Positions 25,909 through 34,416 of a DNA stretch of 64,000 nt are shown here, piece after piece. Source of the DNA: Pseudovibrio axinellae (GTDB lineage: Bacteria; Pseudomonadota; Alphaproteobacteria; Rhizobiales; Stappiaceae); assembly GCF_900110875.1 (NCBI RefSeq), contig NZ_FOFM01000003.1:124001-188000 (forward strand). Reading direction: 5' to 3'. Position numbers and translations under genes: made by a program. The number at the start of each line of letters is the position of its first letter. Within the stretch, counting starts at the first letter, position 1. The notes below the pieces were generated by a model. That model was not told the origin of the DNA, made no database searches, and saw only the letters and a program-made list of their open reading frames with translations.

Positions 25909-26394
25909 ATGAAGGGTGAACCTAAAGTACTGGAATACCTAAATAAAGCGCTTCGCCACGAGCTGACCGCAGTCAACCAATATTGGCTGCACTACCGTCT
26001 CCTTGAAGATTGGGGCTTCACAAAGCTTGCAAAAAAAGAGCGTGAAGAATCAATCGAGGAAATGGAACACGCTGATAAACTGATCGAGCGTATCATTTTC
26101 CTCGAAGGCCACCCAAACCTCCAAACGCTTGACCCACTTCGTATTGGTCAAGATCTTAAGGAGTGTCTTGAGTGTGATCTGGCCGGAGAATACTCCGCGC
26201 GTGCGCTTTACAAAGAAGCCCGTGAAGTATGCCGCGATGATGGCGACTACGTCACAATGAAGCTCTTTGAGGACCTGATGGCTGACGAAGAAGGGCACAT
26301 CGACTTCCTCGAAACACAGCTTGAACTTCTTGAGAAAATTGGCGTCGAGCGTTACGGTTTGCTTCAGGCAACCCCGGCGAACGAAGGCGAATAA
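25909..26394 (+). CDS. bfr: bacterioferritin
   Basis: This 161-residue protein builds the 24-subunit haem-containing iron store. All expected residues are at the Escherichia coli positions: haem ligand Met52, and ferroxidase ligands Glu18, Glu51, His54, Glu94, Glu127 and His130. The end reads [29 protein letters not shown] site precedes the ATG. With bfd it forms the iron storage and release pair, probably shut off by low iron. Confidence 0.97.
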   Translation: MKGEPKVLEYLNKALRHELTAVNQYWLHYRLLEDWGFTKLAKKEREESIEEMEHADKLIERIIFLEGHPNLQTLDPLRIGQDLKECLECDLAGEYSARALYKEAREVCRDDGDYVTMKLFEDLMADEEGHIDFLETQLELLEKIGVERYGLLQATPANEGE

Positions 26395-26449
26395 GCTTTT
26401 CTCAATTGAATTTAAAGAAGCCGGAGAGCCGAAATGCTCTTCGGCTTTT

Positions 26450-28909
26450 CTACTTTCGTGGCTTCACCCGCCGCGTTGCTTCAGCATCCAACGGATTGTC
26501 CGGCCATGGGTGCCGAGGGTACTGTCCCTTCATATCAGCCTTCACATCCGCCCAAGACCCTTGCCAAAAGCCGGGTAGATCCTTTGTGATTTGAATAGGC
26601 CGCTGAGCAGGGGAGAGCAGTTGCAACACCAGCTGGATTTTGCCGCCGCAAATGCTTGGATGCTCTGCAAGCCCAAATAACTCTTGCACTCGAACCGAGA
26701 GCATTGGTCCTTGCTCTCCAGCATAATCAACCGGAATGCGCGATCCTGTCGGAACGGCAAAATGTGACGGTGCCAAACGATCTAGCTCACTGCTTAATTC
26801 CCAGGGTACCAAAGTGGACAGGGCATCTCCAAGTGTACCGGCATCAATCTGCGAAATTGCAGTTTTGCCAGCAAGGAATGGTCGTAGCCAACTCAGGTCA
26901 GCATCCAATGCCTTATCGCTCAGGTCCGGCCAGCTCTGCCCGATTGTGTCGCGCAAATATTGAATACGACCTCGGTAACGCAACTGGTCTTTGCTCCAAG
27001 GCAGGCGGGCGGTTCCTTTGCGACCAATCAACGCCAGTAATGCATCAGTGACGGCTTCTGGGTCTGGGCTAGATATTTTCTTTTCCTCCAGAACCAACTT
27101 GCCCAAAACACGCTGGCGTACCGCTTTAATAGCTCCCTCAGGCGTAAGCTGAACGTGCTCCTGCTCGCGAATATGTGTGGTAAAACGAGTTTCAAGTTCT
27201 CTGAGCGAAAGCGGTGCTGCAAGCAAAATACGAGCGCGGGCCGCAGTGCCTGTCACCTCTGCAATGCTAAGGAACTTTTCTGCGTAAAGGCTTTCGCTTT
27301 CTTCCAGTTGCGCACCCCGCCCGTTTGCAAGCCTAAAACTGCCTTTGGCCCCGCGTTGCTGCGCAATGCGGTCAGGGTATGCAAGGCTTAAAATATCCCC
27401 TGCATCCTCGAAATTCGCTGGTTGGGACGTTCTTCCGCGCACCATTTTAACCCAGCGCTTGGCCTGCGCGCGCGCTTCCCGTCCGCGTGGGCTGTGGTCT
27501 TGCATTAAGCGGCGCAGGCGGTCACGTAAGTCTGTGGAACGTCCGCCAAGCCCATGCTCGCCGATAATAACGGCGATGAGAGACGCCAGTTCCGCTTGTT
27601 CTTCGTGAGCGGCTTGTACCAGCATATGCCCAAGGCGCGGGTGTAACGGCAATCCAGCAAGGTCACGCCCAGCTGTTGTCAGTGCCCCATCCGCATCCAG
27701 CGCGTCCAACTCTTGCAATAGGTCTTTTGCTTCAGACCATGCCGCAGCAGGAGGGGGCGTCATAAATTTCAGTTGGGTTGGGTCTGTAACGCCCCAGTTA
27801 GCGACGTCGAGCACGAGGCCGGAAAGATCACTCTCTAAGATTTCAGGTTTTTCAGCTGCAGGTAAAGCTTTGGTCTGCGCTTCTTCCCATAGGCGGTAGC
27901 ACGTTCCCGGTTCCACACGGCCTGCTCGGCCCTTGCGCTGCTCTGCTGTCGCGCGGGAAACTTTGACTGTCTCAAGGCGCGTCAGTCCGGTCTGCGGATC
28001 ATAGCGCGGGACGCGAGACAGGCCGGAGTCAATAACAATGCGCACGCCCTCAATAGTCAAAGACGTCTGAGCGATGGCCGTAGTCAACACCACTTTGCGA
28101 CGGCCAGATTTTGCAGGGCGAACCGCAAAATCTTGGGCTTTGCTATCCAAAGCTCCATATAGCGGCGCGATATCCGTGTCAGCGGGCACGCGGCCCTCCA
28201 ATAAGGACTGCGTGCGCTTAATCTCGCCTTGGCCCGGCAAAAAAACAAGCACTGACCCGCTATCTTCAATCAGGGCTGAACGAACAGCGCGGGCCACTTG
28301 GTCTTCCAACCGTCCACGTGGATCGCGCCCTATATATTGTGTTGCAACCGGATACTGCCGGCCTTCGCTCTTCAAGACAGGGGCATCACCAAGCAGCTGA
28401 GAGACCCCAGCTGCATCGAGCGTGGCAGACATCGGTACAATGCGCAGGTCATCGCGAAGCGCCTCTTGCACATCAAGCGCAAGAGCCAGCCCAAGATCCC
28501 CGTCCATGGAACGCTCATGGAATTCATCAAACAGGACAGCGCTGATGCCAGACAGTTCTGGATCATCCAATATCATCCGTGTGAATACACCTTCAGTCAC
28601 CACCTCAATGCGGGTTTTGGTGGAGACCTTGCTATCCATGCGCACCCGGTATCCCACTGTCTCGCCAACAGCCTCACCAAGGGTTTGCGCCATACGCCGC
28701 GCGGCTGCACGCGCCGCCAGCCTGCGAGGCTCCAGTACGATGACTTTTCCATCTCCGCGCCAAGCAGCCCCCAGTAATGCAAGTGGAACACGTGTCGTCT
28801 TACCAGCTCCCGGCTCCGCAACCAAAACGGCATTGCAGGATTGTTCCAGAGCGGTAAGGAGCTGAGGTAGGATGGCATCAATTGGAAGTGGGGAAGAAGT
28901 CATTGGCAC
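26450..28909 (-). CDS. hrpB: ATP-dependent helicase HrpB
   Basis: The 819-residue DEAH-type helicase has Walker A EPGAGKTTRVPLALL near residue 37, the D-E-F-H-E-R box near residue 127, the SAT motif MSATLDAAG and motif VI QRKGRAGRVEPGTCYRLW. The C-terminal HrpB-specific domain is present (PLHPRLGHMLV, YPDRIAQQRG). The cellular role of HrpB is RNA remodelling but is poorly defined. It is convergent with bfr, 55 bp apart, with no clear terminator seen. Two ATG codons (28909, 28903) are possible starts. Confidence 0.93.
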   Translation of the reverse strand: MPMTSSPLPIDAILPQLLTALEQSCNAVLVAEPGAGKTTRVPLALLGAAWRGDGKVIVLEPRRLAARAAARRMAQTLGEAVGETVGYRVRMDSKVSTKTRIEVVTEGVFTRMILDDPELSGISAVLFDEFHERSMDGDLGLALALDVQEALRDDLRIVPMSATLDAAGVSQLLGDAPVLKSEGRQYPVATQYIGRDPRGRLEDQVARAVRSALIEDSGSVLVFLPGQGEIKRTQSLLEGRVPADTDIAPLYGALDSKAQDFAVRPAKSGRRKVVLTTAIAQTSLTIEGVRIVIDSGLSRVPRYDPQTGLTRLETVKVSRATAEQRKGRAGRVEPGTCYRLWEEAQTKALPAAEKPEILESDLSGLVLDVANWGVTDPTQLKFMTPPPAAAWSEAKDLLQELDALDADGALTTAGRDLAGLPLHPRLGHMLVQAAHEEQAELASLIAVIIGEHGLGGRSTDLRDRLRRLMQDHSPRGREARAQAKRWVKMVRGRTSQPANFEDAGDILSLAYPDRIAQQRGAKGSFRLANGRGAQLEESESLYAEKFLSIAEVTGTAARARILLAAPLSLRELETRFTTHIREQEHVQLTPEGAIKAVRQRVLGKLVLEEKKISSPDPEAVTDALLALIGRKGTARLPWSKDQLRYRGRIQYLRDTIGQSWPDLSDKALDADLSWLRPFLAGKTAISQIDAGTLGDALSTLVPWELSSELDRLAPSHFAVPTGSRIPVDYAGEQGPMLSVRVQELFGLAEHPSICGGKIQLVLQLLSPAQRPIQITKDLPGFWQGSWADVKADMKGQYPRHPWPDNPLDAEATRRVKPRK

Positions 28910-28975
28910 CGAGAAAAGTTAGGGAGACCAGCTTTGTACCCAGTCCCCCCATCAAGTGCAAATTGTCTTTGGGTC

Positions 28976-30025
28976 TTATGACGCTACTGAAGCGTCGTTG
29001 AGATTTCGAGACCAGCTGCGGCCCGTTTGGTCCACAAGGTAACTCTCTGGCGCATGGGTATAGGCAGCAAGCCCCGCAAGCGCGGGACTGCTATGTTTAA
29101 CGATATAGGTTGGGATCGAGCGCATAATTGCCTCGTGCGGCGCTTTTGCTTCAAATGCAGCGCGGAATTCACCGCCATGGAGCCAATGCGAAATTTTGGG
29201 CGCAATGCCGCCAGCCAGATAAACACCACCGCCCGCTAGATTTGTAATGGCAAAATCACCAGCAACACGGCCAAGAGCTGCACAGAACAGACGCATTACC
29301 TTTTGCGCCACCTCGTCGCCCTCGTCGGCTGCACCTGGCACATCTGATGGGTTTTCAAAGGAACGATCAAGATTATCTGCTCGCAGAACTGCCCGAGCCA
29401 GTCTTACCAAGCCCGCGCCACATATAATCTGCTCAGCTCCAATACGTCCACCCAACCGCTCAATGAAAGGCCAGATGCGATACTCCTCATCACTAAGCGG
29501 ACCTAGCTCAACGTGGCCGCCTTCGCCCGGAACAGGGATCCACTTGCCACAAGCATGAATGAGCGCACCTGCACCCAAGCCGGTGCCGGGGCCTAATACA
29601 AACTTTGTGGTATTGGCCTTGGCGTCTCCACCGCCAATCTGATCAAGGTCGCCTGATGTGAGGGAGGGAAGGGCAAGGCCCTGCGCCTCAAAGTCATTTA
29701 CAATCGCGACCTGTTCCAGTCCAAGTTCTTCTATGAGAGCTGGCGGTTCAATTACCCAATTTGCGTTGGTGAGTGGGATCTGATCGCCGGAGACGGGGGC
29801 AGCTATGGCCAAAAGAGCAGAACGCGGGGTAGCGTGTCCTGCATTTAAGACCGCAGTGCGTATGGCATCTTGAATTGTGGCGTGGGCCTTGGTGCTTTCC
29901 TGCCCGCAAAGGATCGTTGCGCTGTTGGGGTCCTCAATCAATGCAAAGCGGGCATTCGTGCCACCAATATCTGCAACGAGAACTGGGTAGGACAGATTAC
30001 GTGTAAGTGGAGCAGTGTGCAGCAT
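28976..30025 (-). CDS. glk: glucokinase
   Basis: The 349-residue protein is a ROK-independent Glk-family kinase. The phosphate loop is VADIGGTNARFAL at residues 17-29, NDFEAQGLALP follows, and GPGTGLGAG and PGEGGHVELGP carry the sugar-binding Glu and His. It phosphorylates glucose for the Entner-Doudoroff or pentose phosphate route. It starts 18 bp after the mgsA stop, so the two are an operon with mgsA first. The start is uncertain, as there is no clear ribosome-binding site. Confidence 0.93.
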   Translation of the reverse strand: MLHTAPLTRNLSYPVLVADIGGTNARFALIEDPNSATILCGQESTKAHATIQDAIRTAVLNAGHATPRSALLAIAAPVSGDQIPLTNANWVIEPPALIEELGLEQVAIVNDFEAQGLALPSLTSGDLDQIGGGDAKANTTKFVLGPGTGLGAGALIHACGKWIPVPGEGGHVELGPLSDEEYRIWPFIERLGGRIGAEQIICGAGLVRLARAVLRADNLDRSFENPSDVPGAADEGDEVAQKVMRLFCAALGRVAGDFAITNLAGGGVYLAGGIAPKISHWLHGGEFRAAFEAKAPHEAIMRSIPTYIVKHSSPALAGLAAYTHAPESYLVDQTGRSWSRNLNDASVAS

Positions 30026-30043
30026 CTAGATGTCTGACGTATA

Positions 30044-30469
30044 TTATTGAGTTAAAATTTCTGGTGTCTGAGATGAAGTAGACAGACCAGCAAGACGTGC
30101 CGAACGCAAAACAATGTCAGCAGTAGTGCGATTCAGTGCCATTGGAATATCATAGACCAACGCAAGGCGCATCAGGGCCTTCACGTCCACGTCGTGCGGC
30201 ATAGGGGAAAGCGGGTCGACAAAGAAAAATAAGCCATCAAGGGCGCGTTCGGCAATGAGTGCGCCAATCTGCTGGTCGCCGCCTAATGGGCCACTCTTCA
30301 TGCGCTCTACATGAAGAGATGGGCAGGATTCTTGTATGAGGCTACCAGTTGTACCCGTCGCATAGAGTTTATAGTCAGCAAGTTTGTGCTCATGTTGCTT
30401 AGCAAACGTGACCATTTCATTCTTTTTGGCGTCGTGGGCAATAAGGGCAAGAGTTCTGCGCTCAGTCAT
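30044..30469 (-). CDS. mgsA: methylglyoxal synthase
   Basis: The 141-residue enzyme converts dihydroxyacetone phosphate to methylglyoxal and phosphate. Family landmarks are [24 protein letters not shown] (phosphate-binding), [15 protein letters not shown] (with the catalytic Asp) and [20 protein letters not shown]. The ATG at 30469 has a GGAG site. The pairing with glk is functionally sensible: methylglyoxal synthase relieves sugar-phosphate stress when glucose phosphorylation outruns lower glycolysis. Confidence 0.95.
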   Translation of the reverse strand: MTERRTLALIAHDAKKNEMVTFAKQHEHKLADYKLYATGTTGSLIQESCPSLHVERMKSGPLGGDQQIGALIAERALDGLFFFVDPLSPMPHDVDVKALMRLALVYDIPMALNRTTADIVLRSARLAGLSTSSQTPEILTQ

Positions 30470-30548
30470 TTTAGCTCCGTCAAACACACCGCTTAGTATC
30501 TTGGTATTACTTATCCTTTAGCGCGTCTTGGAAGCCAATGAAAGAGAC

Positions 30549-30599
30549 AACTTATGCCGTCTGTGCCTGTTATTTAAGCGATAACAAACGGCATAAGTT
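30549..30599. terminator. long imperfect hairpin between mgsA and the VWA gene
   Basis: Outer 12-bp arms (AACTTATGCCGT / ACGGCATAAGTT) are perfect. An inner 6-bp stem (TGTTAT / ATAACA) closes a 7-base loop. It lies downstream of the VWA gene and upstream of mgsA, both on the minus strand, and probably insulates them. Confidence 0.6.
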
Positions 30600-30638
30600 C
30601 ATAAACAGATATGAAAAACCTGGTAGCTCACATCGCGT

Positions 30639-31463
30639 TTAGTCAAATAGGGAACACATGATAGCGTCTCTGCGAGATTTTGCGCGAATGAATTTAGGTG
30701 TTTCCGTTACAAGTCCGGCGATTTCCAAAACAAGCTTCATGCGGATTGCATCACTGAAACCTTGCTTGGAGCGTACCGGAATCGAAAATGCACCAGGGCC
30801 GCCAATCACGCAGTCCTCATAGTAATGGTCCAGATGCAGCATGGACTGCCATGAAATGGTCTCTTCTTTCAGCATCAAAGGCAGTCCGTTGACAGTAACG
30901 CCTTGCGCGATTGCAGCGTCGCGAGCTTCAGTCACCGCACTGCCTTGATTGTTCGGGCCGTCGCCAGAGATATCAATCACGCGGCGTATCCCGTTATACT
31001 CGTTTGCGGTGACAAGATTAACGGCCTGGGTCAATGCCGAAGAGATCGAGGTACGCTGCACACGACGAAGAGGGGCCTCGGCAATCTTGTCAGCAAACTT
31101 GCCAGCAGATGACTCATCGGAAATAACAGTCCAGTCCGCGACGACGAAGTGTTCATCCTTGCCACCCCATTCCATATAGGCAACAGCAATGCGGCCGATG
31201 GGCCCGTACTTGATCGCATCAAGAACTTCAGAAGATGTCAGCGCTGCAACATATCCGTCTCGCTGAACACGCTGTTCTTCGGGGTCCATACTTTGAGAAA
31301 TGTCCACCGCAAGCACCAGCTCCAAGTCTACTTCCTTGGACATATCGAAGTTCAAAGATGCATGAGCGGTAGGTTTTGCAAGAAGAGGGGTCGCAAGCAA
31401 AAAGCCACCAAGTGCGACTGCGCCCGCAATCGCTGTGAGGGGGTGTGTGCACATGGGCCGCAT
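30639..31463 (-). CDS. DUF1194 protein with von Willebrand A domain, exported
   Basis: The 274-residue protein has a signal peptide (AIAGAVALGGFLLATPLLAKP) ending around residue 32, then a VWA-like domain. The metal site D-I-S-Q-S is in VLAVDISQSMD, and ISGDGPNNQG carries the second acidic loop. This is the DUF1194 family, common in alphaproteobacteria, with no established function. It probably resides in the periplasm and binds a partner through a divalent metal. ATG codons at residues 1 and 4 are alternative starts. Confidence 0.82.
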   Translation of the reverse strand: MRPMCTHPLTAIAGAVALGGFLLATPLLAKPTAHASLNFDMSKEVDLELVLAVDISQSMDPEEQRVQRDGYVAALTSSEVLDAIKYGPIGRIAVAYMEWGGKDEHFVVADWTVISDESSAGKFADKIAEAPLRRVQRTSISSALTQAVNLVTANEYNGIRRVIDISGDGPNNQGSAVTEARDAAIAQGVTVNGLPLMLKEETISWQSMLHLDHYYEDCVIGGPGAFSIPVRSKQGFSDAIRMKLVLEIAGLVTETPKFIRAKSRRDAIMCSLFD

Positions 31464-31566
31464 TTTCAGCCTCCTTTTTACAAGGTTCAGGGTGTTCCGG
31501 TCACGACCTCCCCACCTCGTTTCTTATTATTTGCTGTAATCGGCACTGAGCTAACGAAAACAGAAT

Positions 31567-31601
31567 ACATCCATAGTATTCCAGCGGTCATCTATGGATG
31601 T
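31567..31601. repeat. inverted repeat, 10-bp perfect arms
   Basis: ACATCCATAG and CTATGGATGT are exact reverse complements around a 15-base spacer. The site lies about 100 bp upstream of the VWA gene on the minus strand, so it could be an operator for that gene. Confidence 0.6.
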
Positions 31602-32039
31602 GGAACAATATTTCATAGCATTGATATATATAGGGTTGTATTAAGCGGTACCTGTCAGAAATAATTGTTTTATTTGCCAGTAAACGCAGTGTGAAAAAAA
31701 TACGGCGTCAATTGTTGTGTAGGTTAGTGCGTTGAAAATATTTTGTTTATTTAGTAAGTGTTAAAAGTTGAACAAATATTACATAAAGTTGATCACCTTA
31801 TTCACGTTCTCTTTGCCAAACTGCCTTCGTAAGTGAGTCGTTGTATAAGTAATTTCCGCAAGTACTTGAATTGAAACTATTTAACTTTATTAGTATGGCA
31901 AAAACAGTGAGTTAGTTAGATTGTAATAAAATTCTGCAAATGGCACTGTTTATTTCCTTGACCTTCCGTTTCTCCTAATGCAAATGTGTCTTTGAAATAT
32001 TTCTCACGCTGTGAAGAAATATTCTTTTCTGATTGGGGG

Positions 32040-32068
32040 AATGCTCAGTTGCTCGAAACCTGAGCATT
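32040..32068. promoter_or_regulatory. 9-bp inverted repeat upstream of the SorC-type gene
   Basis: AATGCTCAG and CTGAGCATT are exact reverse complements separated by 11 bases, ending 70 bp before the regulator start. It is a candidate operator for autoregulation, or a leader stem-loop. Confidence 0.5.
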
Positions 32069-32138
32069 TCAGACGGAAGTTTGGGATGGATTCCGGGAGC
32101 ATTCTGGAACTCCATATAGGAATATAAGAGGCTAGACC

Positions 32139-33119
32139 ATGAAGGCAGACGAATGGACCACATCTTTGGCCATTAGAGCCGCTTGGATGTCTTTCATTGG
32201 CCGAAGCACTCAGGGAGAGATTGCTGGTCGCCTTGGGGTTTCTCCTGCAAAGGTTCACCGCCTGATAGCACATGCTCAAAAAGAAGGCTTGATAAAATTT
32301 CATATCGAGGCCCGACCTTCTGAGTGTGTTGAGTTAGAGCAGTTTCTCTGTAAACGCATGAACCTGGAAAATTGTTTCATTGCGCCAGACCTTGGCAGCG
32401 GTGACGAAGCAGATTCTTTCACTGCGGTTTCATCATTTGCAGGTCATTATCTTCATTCTATTTTTGCGACAAACCCGCCTAAACGCATTGGCGTAGGCAT
32501 GGGGCGGACACTACAGTCAACCATTGAGGCAATGCCTCGTGTCCACCTTCCAGAGCTTGAGCTGCTTTCTGTATCCGGCTCGCTCACCCGTCGCCTTTCT
32601 GCCAACCCATATGATGTTGTGCAGCAGTTATGCGCAAAGACCGGCGGCGAGGGTTTCTACCTTCCTGTTCCTTATATTGCTGAAACTGAAGAAGAAAGAG
32701 ACACATTCGTCTCTCAGGGCGCGGTGCAGGAACTGTTGTCCAGAGCGAAAGCTGCTGAACTGTTCATTATTGGCATCGGGTCTGTTGAGGAGAAAGGTCA
32801 CCTTGTTCAACGCAAGCTGATCACCTCCCAAGAGCGTGAAGAACTGCTGGCAAGTGGCGCTTGTTCAGATGTGATGGGGCGTTTTGTCGACATCAACGGT
32901 AAGGAAGTGTCCTGCTCTTTAAATGAAAAAGCCGTCGGGTTGCATTTTGATGAAGTCCGTGAGGCGCATGTTGTTGCAATAGTTGGCGGAAACCGTAAGG
33001 CGAAAGCAACCTTGGCAGCATTGGCGACCGGCATCATCAAAGATCTGATAATTGATGAGGTTTTGGCCAGAGAACTTGCTGGCCTACTGGAAGAGACTGA
33101 GCTTAACACAACGGCATAG
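32139..33119 (+). CDS. SorC/DeoR-type (B. subtilis DeoR-like) transcriptional regulator
   Basis: The 326-residue protein has an N-terminal helix-turn-helix (STQGEIAGRLGVSPAKVHRLIAHAQKEGLI) and a large sugar-phosphate-binding domain of the SorC family (RIGVGMGRTLQSTIEAMP, LFIIGIGSVEEKGHL, VGLHFDEVREAHVVAIVGG, KATLAALATGIIKDLIID). Bacillus subtilis DeoR is a SorC-family protein that senses deoxyribose-5-phosphate. Its position at the head of a nucleoside import and degradation cluster makes a similar effector likely. It starts the cluster and is followed by the transporter gene after 69 bp. Confidence 0.85.
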   Translation: MKADEWTTSLAIRAAWMSFIGRSTQGEIAGRLGVSPAKVHRLIAHAQKEGLIKFHIEARPSECVELEQFLCKRMNLENCFIAPDLGSGDEADSFTAVSSFAGHYLHSIFATNPPKRIGVGMGRTLQSTIEAMPRVHLPELELLSVSGSLTRRLSANPYDVVQQLCAKTGGEGFYLPVPYIAETEEERDTFVSQGAVQELLSRAKAAELFIIGIGSVEEKGHLVQRKLITSQEREELLASGACSDVMGRFVDINGKEVSCSLNEKAVGLHFDEVREAHVVAIVGGNRKAKATLAALATGIIKDLIIDEVLARELAGLLEETELNTTA

Positions 33120-33188
33120 TTGGGAGCTTGTTCTTCTTAAGGGAGAGACCTTTCCGCTCTGCGGGAAGACGATAATAAGGAAGAAACC

Positions 33189-34187
33189 GTGAAAACTAAA
33201 ACAATCCTCGGTGCAGTTGCACTGGCAGCAGTTATGACAACTGGTGCTATGGCAGAAACTTTCAAACCCGCAGTCGTATATGATTTCGGTGGTCGTAATG
33301 ATCGTTCTTTCAACGAAGCTGCTTACAAAGGCGCGTTGCAGTTCAAGGGACGGACAGGCATCAACTTCCGCGACTTCGAAATCCAGAATCCATCTCAGCG
33401 CGAACAAGCTCTGCGCAACTTTGCGCGCCGTGGCCTAGACCCAGTCATCACGATTGGCTTTGCCCAGGCAGCAGCTCTGGAGAAGGTTGCAAAGGAATTT
33501 CCTGATACGCACTTCGCTATCGTAGATGCTGTTGTAGACCTGCCGAACGTTCGTTCAATCGTCTTTAAAGAAGGCGAAGGTTCCTTCCTCGTTGGAATGC
33601 TGGCTGCAATGGCAACTGATACCGACACGATCGGTTTTGTTGGTGGCATGGATATCCCGCTCATCCGCAAGTTTGCATGTGGCTACAAGCAAGGCGCGAA
33701 ATACGTAAACTCTGACACTGAAATTATTGTCAACATGACCGGCACCACTGGTGCGGCTTGGACTGACCCACTCAAGGGCGGTGAGCTTGCGCGTTCACAG
33801 TTCGCTCGTGGCGCAGATGTGGTGTTCCACGCTGCTGGCCTGACCGGTACTGGTGTTCTTCAAGCAGCAGCTGACGAAGGAAAGCTTGGCATCGGCGTAG
33901 ATTCCAACCAGAACCAGCTGCACCCAGGCTCTGTGCTGACCTCCATGGTTAAAGGTGTTGATGTTGCTGTTGACCGCACACTGACAGATGCAAAAGAAGG
34001 CAACTGGACATCAGGCGTTGAAGTTCTTGGCCTTGCTGAAAACGGTGTTTCCTGGGCATTTGACGAGCACAATAAAGCGCTCATCACTGAGGAAATGAAT
34101 GCAGCTGTTGAGCAGGCAAAAATGGATATTATCTCAGGCAAAATAGAAGTTCACGATTACATGGTCGATTCTAACTGCCCGATCTAA
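33189..34187 (+). CDS. BMP-family substrate-binding protein, nucleoside ABC transporter
   Basis: The 332-residue protein starts with a Sec signal (MKTKTILGAVALAAVMTTGAMA) and has the basic membrane protein family fold: VYDFGGRNDRSFNEAAY, VITIGFAQAAALEKVAKEFP, GFVGGMDIPLIRKF and DVVFHAAGLTGTGV. BMP proteins bind purine or pyrimidine nucleosides in the periplasm. The start is GTG at 33189 with AAGGAAG upstream. A terminator-like hairpin after the gene should make it more abundant than the permease subunits. Confidence 0.9.
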   Translation: MKTKTILGAVALAAVMTTGAMAETFKPAVVYDFGGRNDRSFNEAAYKGALQFKGRTGINFRDFEIQNPSQREQALRNFARRGLDPVITIGFAQAAALEKVAKEFPDTHFAIVDAVVDLPNVRSIVFKEGEGSFLVGMLAAMATDTDTIGFVGGMDIPLIRKFACGYKQGAKYVNSDTEIIVNMTGTTGAAWTDPLKGGELARSQFARGADVVFHAAGLTGTGVLQAAADEGKLGIGVDSNQNQLHPGSVLTSMVKGVDVAVDRTLTDAKEGNWTSGVEVLGLAENGVSWAFDEHNKALITEEMNAAVEQAKMDIISGKIEVHDYMVDSNCPI

Positions 34188-34194
34188 TCCAATT

Positions 34195-34226
34195 AAAATG
34201 CCCGCGCTGTTACGTGTGGGCATTTT
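34195..34226 (+). terminator. terminator-like hairpin after the binding-protein gene
   Basis: AAAATGCCC and GGGCATTTT are perfect 9-bp arms around a 14-base inner part that can pair further. The downstream arm ends in four T residues. It is placed between the binding-protein gene and the ATPase gene, where partial termination is common. Confidence 0.8.
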
Positions 34227-34416
34227 CGCTTACGGTAGCTCTTAGGAACTACTAGCTCTTCAGGGCTTTAGGCCTTGAAGAATTTTACGAGGGACTTGCG
34301 CCCCTGTAGTCCGAGTGGAAGATTTAGCCTTTGGGAGCGAAGGCTAAAAGGGAAGCAAGGAAACTGCATCGGGATCTCTTCGCTGCTTCTCCTGGGGGTG
34401 GGGCGACGCTTTTGAA
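34227..34416 (+). promoter_or_regulatory. structured leader before the transporter ATPase
   Basis: Two further stem-loops follow the terminator: an imperfect one at 34257-34280 (CTTCAGGGC / GCCTTGAAG) and a perfect 9-bp stem at 34323-34348 (TTTAGCCTT / AAGGCTAAA). This is not a recognised riboswitch class. It may be a regulatory leader for the ATPase and permease genes. Confidence 0.45.

Larger units (their letters stand above)
31464..32138. other. AT-rich non-coding region upstream of the SorC-type regulator
   Basis: This 675-bp stretch has no supported gene and is clearly more AT-rich than its surroundings. It contains the two inverted repeats listed separately. Its size and composition suggest a regulatory region or a small RNA locus, or acquired DNA. 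It separates the VWA gene and the SorC-type gene, which are divergently transcribed. Confidence 0.6.

Noticed and set aside
34227-34416. Purine riboswitch in the ATPase leader
   Set aside because: The conserved core of purine aptamers is not recognisable; the stems are recorded as unassigned structure.
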